Positions 8,189-14,425 of a stretch of DNA of 14,598 nucleotides are shown here, in pieces. Every line of letters begins with the position of its first letter. Position 1 is the stretch's first letter. This DNA is from Stramenopiles sp. TOSAG23-3 (lineage: Eukaryota; Sar), in contig LT642554.1 of the NCBI GenBank assembly GCA_900128585.1, positions 1 through 14,598 on the forward strand, given 5' to 3'. A model generated the notes under the pieces. The model was given only the letters and a program-made list of their open reading frames with translations. It made no database searches and was not told the DNA's origin. The translations under genes and the position numbers were made by a program.

Positions 8189-10087
8189 TCACGTTTCTTT
8201 TTTCTTGTGAGAGAAACGAAACGAATTTGTTTCCCACCACTGCGCAGCTTGTTCTTCACTGAATTTACTGCGGTCAAAATATATTGCCACAGCTTCCTCT
8301 TTCGAAGTGTCTTCGTGACGGGCCATCAACAAAGAAACACCTTTTTGGATCGTGCCCTTGTCACGTTTGCGGTAGAACGAGTCAAACGCAAACTTCGTCG
8401 GACTCTGAACGACGAATTTTCCTTTCAGGTCATTGGATCCTGTTTCGTCGAAAAACTTGATTTCTTTTGGTGGGGAAGGAGAGACGATTGCAGCGTTCTG
8501 TGGTGCCGCAGGGGGCACTTTGACCGTTTCTGAAGCGCTCGCTGCTGGACTGGCGGCCTCTTTCGGCGCAGCCTCCTCCTTCACCGGCACAGGGGCTGAC
8601 GATTCCAAAGCTTCCATGTCGAGCTTCAAGTCTGGATTCACTCCAGTGCTAATTTTTGCAGGAGGAGCATCATTACCAACTTCTACAAGTGTGTCTGCAG
8701 ACGCGGCCGCGCCGACCTCCCCCGCAGTCAGGCCGTGCTTACTAGCTGCGTCCGTGCCTTTCAGCATGTTTGTGCAAAGGTCCAGGAGGGACGGTTTGGT
8801 GGGCGCGCTTTGCTTGGTGGATCTGCTGCTACGGCGCGCTGCCTTTTTTTTCGTCTGCTTTTTCGTGACTGATTTCTTTACTTTGTCCCAGTTCTTTGTG
8901 GCTTTGCTGGAGGACGTGTCTTTGGTCGTCGACGCCGCAGGTTTGCCGCTGCCACCAACAATTGACCTGCACTCGTCCAAGAGTGAGCTTCCGGTAGATT
9001 TTTTCTTTTCGTCCTTCTTGTCCCCAGCCGTCAGTTGGGTGCCACCAAGTTTGCTCCGCACATGGTTCCATCGGCTATTGCTTTTCTTCTTTTGGCTGGC
9101 CAAATCGACTTCTTTCTGCTCTGCTTCTGCTTTCATTAACCGCTTTTTCTCCAACTTTTCTTGCCTAATTTTCTGGAAGTGCGCGTTTCGCTCCAACATG
9201 CTCATCTTTGAAATGTCTATTTTCTGCTTGTCTGGTTGAGGAGCTTCTACGATTTTTTCTTTAATGGCTTTCGCGATCGTATGGTTCGCTCGTTTTTGCA
9301 AGTTCCTTTGGCTTGGGACGCTTCTGTCAGTCAAAGGCCTTTGCGGGAGTTTGTTCTTGGCATTCCTCTCGTTTGCCTCGTCTTCGCTAGAGGGCTGACT
9401 AGAGGGCCTTTGGCTGAGGGCCTTGATGGCGTTAATGCTTGACCCAGCAGCTGGTTCTTGGTCTGCCGCCACCATCGCTTCCTTTGCCATATTCATCGCA
9501 CTATTTTTCAACTCTGTGATCTGCTTGCTCAAATCTTCTACTCTAGTCTGAAGGGAGGCCTTGGACACGGTTTCCTGCACGAGCAACCGTCTGAGAGACT
9601 CCGCGCTCATCTTTTCGACCGACTTGGTGGAGATTGTTTTTGAGTATTCGATCCCTCCTAGTATGGTTGCCAGGTTGGCCATTTCAGCTTCCAACGGAAT
9701 CTCTGCAACACTTTTCATCTCTTCGTCTAGCCCTGGCACGCCAGACATCTCTACCACTACGTGCTTCCAGCAACGGCTTCGCAGCGACGCGTTTTCATCG
9801 CCACGCTCAAGTTGTTTCTTCACGAAATTGACGGACTCGCGTGAAATTCCTAACAATAGTGGGTTGCACCGCAACCAGTCCAGGACCATCTCCTTCTTTT
9901 CTATCCACCAGTCTCCGGCTTCCGTTTGCTCGCTACCGTTTTCATCCGTGGCCGCTTTGTTCGTTGCCTGAGATTTTCGACGGTAGTTGCTCTTTGCGAT
10001 TCCACCTCTAGTAAATTTGATCCCTCCCTGAGGAGTCCTGGCCTTGAGGGGAGAAGTGTTCGTCGAGTCGGATAAAGTATTCGACAT
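8189..10087 (-). CDS. Unrecognised basic coiled-coil protein with two W..V / LLD.C repeats
   Basis: This 632-residue single-exon protein starts at an ATG with A at -3. I do not recognise the family. Residues 58-145 look like a folded helical domain (WWIEKKEMVLDWL at 60-72, CWKHVVVEM at 106-114). Residues 155-206 form a likely coiled coil. Residues 290-335 form a Lys/Glu-rich helix beginning MSMLERNAHFQ. Two copies of a motif follow: RW-N-H-V (from 339) with SLLDEC (368-373), and NW-D-K-V (from 399) with SLLDLC (433-438). They lie about 60 residues apart with a Lys/Ser-rich linker. An Ala/Pro-rich disordered stretch (about 450-540) leads to a C-terminal module (about 565-626) ending FSEEQAAQWWETNSFRF. 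There is no signal peptide or membrane segment, so a cytosolic or cytoskeleton-linked scaffold is plausible. That is inference from composition only. It is convergent with the TAF1B-like gene and divergent from the RBX gene. Confidence 0.8.
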   Translation of the reverse strand: MSNTLSDSTNTSPLKARTPQGGIKFTRGGIAKSNYRRKSQATNKAATDENGSEQTEAGDWWIEKKEMVLDWLRCNPLLLGISRESVNFVKKQLERGDENASLRSRCWKHVVVEMSGVPGLDEEMKSVAEIPLEAEMANLATILGGIEYSKTISTKSVEKMSAESLRRLLVQETVSKASLQTRVEDLSKQITELKNSAMNMAKEAMVAADQEPAAGSSINAIKALSQRPSSQPSSEDEANERNAKNKLPQRPLTDRSVPSQRNLQKRANHTIAKAIKEKIVEAPQPDKQKIDISKMSMLERNAHFQKIRQEKLEKKRLMKAEAEQKEVDLASQKKKSNSRWNHVRSKLGGTQLTAGDKKDEKKKSTGSSLLDECRSIVGGSGKPAASTTKDTSSSKATKNWDKVKKSVTKKQTKKKAARRSSRSTKQSAPTKPSLLDLCTNMLKGTDAASKHGLTAGEVGAAASADTLVEVGNDAPPAKISTGVNPDLKLDMEALESSAPVPVKEEAAPKEAASPAASASETVKVPPAAPQNAAIVSPSPPKEIKFFDETGSNDLKGKFVVQSPTKFAFDSFYRKRDKGTIQKGVSLLMARHEDTSKEEAVAIYFDRSKFSEEQAAQWWETNSFRFSHKKKET

Positions 10088-10244
10088 GCTGTATCGTTTT
10101 CAAAGCCTGTGTGTACGTTGTTGCGTCTCTGTGCGTCAAACAAGGTACCGTTTCGTTCGTTCCCTTTCTTGTTTCAACCGTTGTATCTAAATCTAATATA
10201 AAGCAACGCTCGCGATTCTTTTATGCGTTTTCTGTTTAAATTGT

Positions 10245-10252
10245 CTTTTATA
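10245..10252 (-). promoter_or_regulatory. Candidate TATA box TATAAAAG for the 632-residue protein gene
   Basis: The minus strand reads TATAAAAG, a strong consensus TATA box, about 158 bases upstream of the ATG at 10087. A plus-strand TATAAAG at 10196-10202 is also present. The start site has not been observed. Confidence 0.35.
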
Positions 10253-10310
10253 CGTCAAACTATGGTACCTGTGTTGATATAATAGAATGAAAAGAAGAAA
10301 GAAACAAACA

Positions 10311-10366
10311 AACGATCATCAACCGGCGCCGGCAACAACAACAACGGTGCGCCGCGGCGGATCGTT
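10311..10366. other. GC-rich stem-loop with (CAA)4 loop, possible structured RNA or regulatory element
   Basis: AACGATC (10311-10317) pairs with GATCGTT (10360-10366). Inside, CGGCGC (10324-10329) pairs with GCGCCG (10349-10354). The arms are separated by a 6x5 internal loop and the apical loop carries CAACAACAACAAC. Two 10-bp GC palindromes are also present: CCGGCGCCGG (10323-10332) and CGCCGCGGCG (10350-10359). This is the only GC-rich island in nearly 1.9 kb of AT-rich spacer. It lies about 225 bases upstream of the minus-strand gene. Downstream on plus are a small GTGGT/ACCAC hairpin (10396-10410) and T-rich tracts that could stop RNA polymerase III. Whether it is transcribed is unknown. 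Confidence 0.4.
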
Positions 10367-10431
10367 ATTTTACTACAAATAAAGAGTGCTGTGTAGTGGT
10401 AGTCAACCACCACCGTTTTCTTCTTTTTTTC

Positions 10432-10460
10432 TTTTTTTTTTTCTGAAAAAAAAAAAAAAA
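10432..10460. repeat. T11-CTG-A15 foldback
   Basis: Eleven T, then CTG, then fifteen A form a simple inverted repeat able to fold into an 11-bp A/T stem. It could be a homopolymer pair or the remnant of a poly(A) insertion. No flanking target duplication is evident. Confidence 0.6.
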
Positions 10461-10708
10461 CTACTGAAATAAAACAACCGCAGGTGCTGTTCTTTTTCAA
10501 TGCTATTTAATGTTTAAAAAGTTGTTTTACCATTATTGGAATAGCTAAATAAAAGTAATATAAAAAAGCCAATAATAAATAAATAATAAAAAAAGAATAA
10601 TAATATTTTCAACACCAAGGCAGCAATAGGGAAATAACAGGGAGGGTGATAAACAAAAAAATACACTTCTTCTTTGCGAAACCACCAACAACAACAAAAA
10701 CCCATTTT

Positions 10709-10740
10709 TTCTTTTTTTTTCTTCTTCTTCCAAAAAAGAA
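10709..10740. repeat. Inverted repeat TTCTTTTTT / AAAAAAGAA
   Basis: Nine-base perfect arms (10709-10717 and 10732-10740) flank a 14-base pyrimidine-rich loop. It resembles the T/A foldback 250 bases away. Confidence 0.5.
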
Positions 10741-10901
10741 ACACGAATAATTATATACTACTATATATGGATATAGCATTGTATTTGTATTATTATTGTA
10801 CTTAAATATACCATTGTTGTATTTCAATTGTTTATATTATCCTATCTAATAGTAATTGTACACAGACACAACATCTTAATTAAAACAAATTTACTGGACT
10901 T

Positions 10902-10918
10902 CTTAAAAGTTTTTTAAG
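10902..10918. repeat. Hairpin CTTAAAA / TTTTAAG, 3-nt loop
   Basis: Perfect 7-bp arms around GTT in the AT-rich spacer. Low base complexity makes chance plausible. Confidence 0.45.
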
Positions 10919-11345
10919 ACAGGGAAATACAACCAAGTCATTTTGCCATTAAATTATTTCAACAATATCACAATGTACTGAAATTGAATCGTAAATTCGC
11001 GCGCCTTCAACGTACACAAGGAAGGAAAGGAAGGACAAGGTGGGCATCATCAGAAGGAACTGGAATACATTTATTGTATTTATTTATATGTATTACATTA
11101 TTATAGGTTATAGGCTGGCTATACAACTTAGTCTATTAATATAGAAATAGCATAAATCATGGGCACCATACTCAACCACCGACCGTTGGAAGAAAACCCC
11201 TTTGTTTTTTATTGTCACTGTATACTATATACTACTAACGACATTCTGGAGAGGAGCCTATCAAATAATAAAATAAATAAAAAGTATAGTATAAGAAAAT
11301 GCGTATATGTTACCTATTAAAATATAATAAATATTATAGTTATAA

Positions 11346-11352
11346 TACAGTA
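11346..11352. promoter_or_regulatory. TACAGTA (TACTGTA) motif, one of six exact intergenic copies
   Basis: The heptamer TACTGTA or its complement occurs at 4725-4731, 5061-5067, 5468-5474, 5491-5497, 7836-7842 and here, all in spacers. The shorter ACTGTA adds further copies near 5450, 5476 and 11217. It may be a recurring regulatory word or a bias of AT-rich DNA. Confidence 0.25.
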
Positions 11353-11795
11353 TCATAGAAGAAAGACAGAGATACGAGGAACGAGGACTCCTCCAACAAA
11401 AATGAAATTATTTTATTTTAATAATTAAAAAGAAATAATTAAAAAATTTTGAATCCACATATTTTAATAGCGCTTTAGTAAGACTTCTGATATTATAAGG
11501 ATGTATTAAAGATAAACAATAAAACGCAACATTATAATATAATTAGTAGGCAATAAAGTATTAAATATAATGTTAGAATAGTATACCTTACTTATTGAAA
11601 GGCCGACAATTTTATTCCGTGAATATTCATCGAAAACAAACAAATGAATTTCCTATTTAAATTGAATAGTAGGAGGAGAGAACTACTCGTATTTAGATAA
11701 TAATAAAAAAAAAGAATACCTCTTCTGTTGTTAACTACTACTACAACGACTGTGAGAAGAAAGTAAACAGTAAACACAGAAAATAACAAAATGTT

Positions 11796-11801
11796 TATAT
11801 A
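11796..11801 (+). promoter_or_regulatory. Candidate TATA box TATATA for the RBX gene
   Basis: TATATA lies 171-176 bases upstream of the RBX ATG, followed by a purine-rich stretch (about 11816-11850) that may be leader sequence. Weak evidence on its own because the region is AT-rich. Confidence 0.25.
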
Positions 11802-11971
11802 CAGTTTAGTGGTTCGAGAAGAGGTTTGAATGGAAGAAGACGAAGAAAATTAAAATCTGACATACTCATTTAACAAAAGAAGATTGAGACGAATAAAGAT
11901 TTTCTGGTTTGGGAACAATTGAAGAGCGTTTCGTATTTCCATTGTGTTTGCAATCCTACGCGTAGTCCTAT

Positions 11972-12346
11972 ATGGCGACTGAATCTAAAAGTGGTGGGGA
12001 CGGAGCCGGTTCCTCAAGTTCGAGTGCAAAGGTATCGTTCCAGATAAAGAAATGGAACGCGGTGGCGTTTTGGAGTTGGGACATTTACACGGATACATGT
12101 GCCATATGTAGAAACCCCTTGCACGGCCCCAGTATTGAGTACCAAGCGAACCCATCGCCTGCGTTTGAAGCTGGCCTGTCTATTGCGTTTGGTTGCTGCG
12201 GCCACGTCTTTCATCTTGACTGCATCCAACGGTGGCTTAAAACGAGGAACGTCTGTCCGTTATGCAATAAAGAGTGGGAATTTGCGAAGATTGAGAAAAT
12301 ACCTGGGTTCGGTGATGCCACGGGCGATAGTGCCGGCAAGTCGTAG
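11972..12346 (+). CDS. RBX1/ROC1-type RING-H2 subunit of cullin ubiquitin ligases
   Basis: This complete 124-residue single-exon protein follows the family layout. A disordered Gly/Ser-rich N-terminus (1-20) leads to the cullin-inserting strand FQIKKWNAVAFWSW (23-36) and the RING domain (43-98). RBX proteins recruit the charged E2 enzyme to cullin scaffolds for ubiquitin or NEDD8 transfer. RING ligands are C43, C46, C76, H78, H81, C84, C95 and C98. Against human RBX1 (remembered) the alignment is gapless with an offset of one. The extra zinc-site ligands C53, C56, C68 and H82 become S54, Y57, L69 and D83, so that site is predicted absent. The E2-contacting Trp is kept (W88). C98 sits where RBX1 has Asp and RBX2 has Cys. 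KKWNAVA and WSWD also recall RBX2, while WLKTR and EWEF recall RBX1. A 15-residue tail follows the usual end. APC11 is less likely because WLKTR-x-VCPL and EWEF fit RBX better. Confidence 0.93.
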   Translation: MATESKSGGDGAGSSSSSAKVSFQIKKWNAVAFWSWDIYTDTCAICRNPLHGPSIEYQANPSPAFEAGLSIAFGCCGHVFHLDCIQRWLKTRNVCPLCNKEWEFAKIEKIPGFGDATGDSAGKS

Positions 12347-12633
12347 CAACTTCTAGTAGTTTTTCACGTTGTTGTATTTTTTCCGGACGACAAATACCGT
12401 AGTTTTTTAGTTTTGAAGCAAGCGTTCTTCTGGCGGGGTTGCAAATGCACCTCCCTCCTCCGTGCAATGAACGCACGCGCACACCTTGGTTTTAATAGGG
12501 TTGAGAGAGAAGAATAAAACATATTTAACTTTTGTCTCTCTTTACGTGCATACATGCGCATTATTAATGATTAAATGATCTACACCAAGTTGAAAAATCC
12601 TACGAACAACACGCCCCTCCCGTGCGCTTGTTC
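12347..12633. other. Tail-to-tail spacer between RBX and the glutaminyl-cyclase-like gene
   Basis: This 287-base spacer holds both 3' untranslated regions. An AATAAA hexamer on the plus strand at 12513-12518, about 170 bases after the RBX stop, is a possible polyadenylation signal. A GAGAGAG / CTCTC pair around 12502-12541 could form an imperfect stem. If the downstream frame at 12634-12919 were not translated, the spacer would be longer. Confidence 0.5.
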
Positions 12634-12919
12634 TCATGTAAATCTATACTGCTTCTCAACTTGGTCTTTGAGCGTTTGGGCCGTCAGTCTGGTGGAGGCT
12701 CGAGTCTTTCGGCTTTTCCTGTGTCCATTCGGCCGGTAGCGCTTCATTAATTTGTGCAACGGGTTGCCGTCGAAGTCCAGTTCCTTCTCGTACATAGGAA
12801 AACCATATTGGAGAACAAATTGGTCGTTCACCTCGACCTTAGAACCGCCCGCGTTACCAAGGTCCAAGCGGCCCGTCGCTGGTGGCTTCATTTTCGCCGG
12901 CCCCGGCGTGGTCCCCACC
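12634..12919 (-). CDS. Out-of-frame C-terminal continuation of the glutaminyl-cyclase-like protein
   Basis: About 95 codons stay open immediately after the G11 run (read as C11 on the coding strand) and end in TGA at 12634-12636. The frame lacks its own upstream ATG; an internal ATG at residue 10 of this stretch is unconvincing. Codon third positions favour G/C as in neighbouring genes. The product is protein-like (VEVNDQFVLQYGFPMYEKEL, then a basic tail). It joins the main gene if the run were 10 rather than 11 bases, giving about 596 residues in all. Hence this is read as the true C-terminus displaced by a one-base difference, from assembly error, mutation or slippage. A separate small gene is unlikely. 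Confidence 0.65.
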
Positions 12920-14425
12920 GGGGGGGGGGGCGGCTGCGCGTTTCAGCAGCAGAGAATCCTCCGCTACACGCTTCCTGCTTTCTTCAATGTCGTCTCGAAA
13001 CCGTCGAAGTGCATGCGCCGACGGCCACAACGTATCTCCTGAGCGTTTGCGCTCATACGAATCCATTTCCTTCTGGTACGATTTGTTTGGAGACCAGCAG
13101 TGGTCTTGAACCCACGTGCGTGATTTCGTCTCCGCGTACTCCTTCGACAGCCCCGCTTTGGAACTGATACGGTACATGAATGGCCATTGCTGGCCCGTGA
13201 GCATGAGCATTTTCCGCGATTCATGGTACGCAATACCTGACATTTGCTTATGAGAGCTGTCCAACGACTTGTCCAGCGTGTATTTGACCAATTCTGGAAA
13301 ACTCGCGGATGACTTGGAAAAGTCTGTTTGAATAATATTCTCGGAGGTCTTCGCAGAGCGGGCGCCGCTCTCCTTCCCGTCGTCAAAGTACAGCCAGCCA
13401 ACCACGTCGCCGGTGTCTATCAATATCCGCGCGACCGCATGGCGCCCTTCTACATTTGCATATACAATACCGTCCGCATACTCTAGTTCCAACATACCCC
13501 TCATAAGATCATCCCCGTCTTTTACAAGAATCGTGCCAAGCATGTGCATCATTCTATCCAGGATAAAAATAGTCTCCGTCCCGTCCGACACATAAATTAC
13601 GTTTTTGTTTCGGTCGTAGGTCATCCCACGGACGGTAATGGGGCCGCCCGGGGGCAGGACCAGGAAACTGTTCTGTCGTGAAACCGACAACTTCGGCTTG
13701 GGCCCTCCGGCCTTGCCCCCCCCCTTGGCCGGCGCCTTCTTCTCTTCTTTGGCCAACGTTGTCGGTTCAAAAGTCAACCGATTGAACAGCAAAACTTTGT
13801 TCGATTTGTGCTGCCCCACGTACAACACATTTCCTAGCATGCATATGCCTTCTGCAAACTGCCCTGGCAGTGGCCGTGAAAATTTGATCTCTCCGGTACG
13901 GGAATCAATTCTCCGAAGAGACGACCCACTGTAGCTTCCAGTGGACTCGATGATATCTGGGTATGAGGACCCCGTGAGCCTTTTACTGCTACCATCGCCG
14001 ACCAGGCCCCGTTTTAAACCAGGCACTGGATCGTAAACAATACTTTTTGTCATTGCAGAAATATCGTGCTTTATTTTGCCCAGGAGCTGTGGTCGAAATA
14101 CAGGGGTAGGCGCTGCCGACGGCGTCTTCTCCTCCACACCAACGGTGTCTTTACCGTGCCGAAAATAACTCTGCATCTGCGCGTTCTCCGCCGTTTGTAC
14201 CGGAGCGCGAAACGTGCCGTACGGAGTTATCAACAACCTGGAGCGATTTTTCGTCACGTGTTCATAGTTTACCTTGTCCCCGTCTATTGTTATTCTATTG
14301 CTTCTTTTCAGCGGTTTTGGCCCCTTCTTCCCCGGGACGTCAACTCCTCCTTCCCCGCGTTGGGGCAAGGCCACCAGGTGCATGCAGGCGAGGAACACCG
14401 GGATGGCCCATCTCTGCCTCGGCAT
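12854..14425 (-). CDS. Secreted glutaminyl-peptide cyclotransferase-like beta-propeller, probable pseudoenzyme, frame break near C-terminus
   Basis: The uninterrupted frame is 523 residues. Residues 1 to about 20 form a signal peptide (basic start, hydrophobic core IPVFLACMHLVAL), so entry to the secretory pathway is predicted. Residues about 128-420 match the plant/bacterial (type I) glutaminyl cyclase five-bladed propeller: IIESTGSYSGSSLRRID (158-174), AEGI (191-194), YVSDGT (278-283), LELEYADGIVYANV (312-325), DTGDVVGWL (337-345), MSGIAYHESRKMLMLTGQQWP (from 395). The family turns N-terminal Gln into pyroglutamate. Against remembered homologues, Glu160 of ESTG is kept, but FTQGL reads LKRGL (137-141), a Trp after LY reads His206, NVW reads NVE (326), and the TGK-x-WP Lys reads Gln412, so catalysis is doubtful. 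A Lys/Gly/Ala-rich insertion (about 225-262) splits the propeller. The region after 430 is an extension outside the family. After the poly-C run the frame closes in 20 codons, while another frame stays open to 12634. Confidence 0.82.
   Translation of the reverse strand: MPRQRWAIPVFLACMHLVALPQRGEGGVDVPGKKGPKPLKRSNRITIDGDKVNYEHVTKNRSRLLITPYGTFRAPVQTAENAQMQSYFRHGKDTVGVEEKTPSAAPTPVFRPQLLGKIKHDISAMTKSIVYDPVPGLKRGLVGDGSSKRLTGSSYPDIIESTGSYSGSSLRRIDSRTGEIKFSRPLPGQFAEGICMLGNVLYVGQHKSNKVLLFNRLTFEPTTLAKEEKKAPAKGGGKAGGPKPKLSVSRQNSFLVLPPGGPITVRGMTYDRNKNVIYVSDGTETIFILDRMMHMLGTILVKDGDDLMRGMLELEYADGIVYANVEGRHAVARILIDTGDVVGWLYFDDGKESGARSAKTSENIIQTDFSKSSASFPELVKYTLDKSLDSSHKQMSGIAYHESRKMLMLTGQQWPFMYRISSKAGLSKEYAETKSRTWVQDHCWSPNKSYQKEMDSYERKRSGDTLWPSAHALRRFRDDIEESRKRVAEDSLLLKRAAAPPPGGDHAGAGENEATSDGPLGPW
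12920..12930. repeat. G11 homopolymer at the frame break
   Basis: Eleven consecutive G on plus (C on the coding strand) lie in a proline-coding stretch of the glutaminyl-cyclase-like gene. Ten or thirteen bases would fuse the upstream and downstream frames. Two other 9-base C runs in genes here (1350-1358 and 13716-13724) are in frame and harmless. Confidence 0.85.

Larger units (their letters stand above)
10088..11971. other. AT-rich divergent intergenic spacer (unrecognised protein / RBX)
   Basis: About 1.9 kb lies between diverging start codons and should hold both promoters. The first 160 bases are of mixed composition; the remainder is very AT-rich. It contains a GC-rich stem-loop (10311-10366), T/A foldbacks (10432-10460 and 10709-10740), a short hairpin (10902-10918), an AAGG-rich patch near 11019-11036, a duplicated AATAATTAAAAA (11420-11431 and 11434-11445), and candidate TATA boxes. 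Small Lys- or Phe-rich open frames are translations of homopolymer tracts, not genes. No tRNA was recognised. Confidence 0.6.

Noticed and set aside
7893-8277. Small frames on both strands in the tail-to-tail spacer and over the end of the 632-residue gene
   Set aside because: AT-driven composition, mutual overlap and no motifs; better explained as 3' untranslated sequence.
8433-9239. 268-codon open frame antisense to the 632-residue protein
   Set aside because: Ser/Phe-rich shadow of a Lys/Ala-rich coding sequence with no recognisable domain.
10255-10827. Several small minus-strand frames rich in Lys, Phe and Ile
   Set aside because: They translate poly-A/poly-T and AT microsatellite tracts and show no conserved features.
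10088-11971. Transposon or retroelement remnant in the long spacer
   Set aside because: No transposase or reverse transcriptase fragments, terminal repeats or target duplications were found; only short homopolymer foldbacks.
12634-12918. Independent small gene at the end of the propeller gene
   Set aside because: No credible ATG of its own, and it abuts a homopolymer exactly where the main frame stops. A displaced C-terminus is simpler.
13716-13724. Nine-base C run in the propeller gene as a second frame break
   Set aside because: Family motifs on both sides read in one frame.
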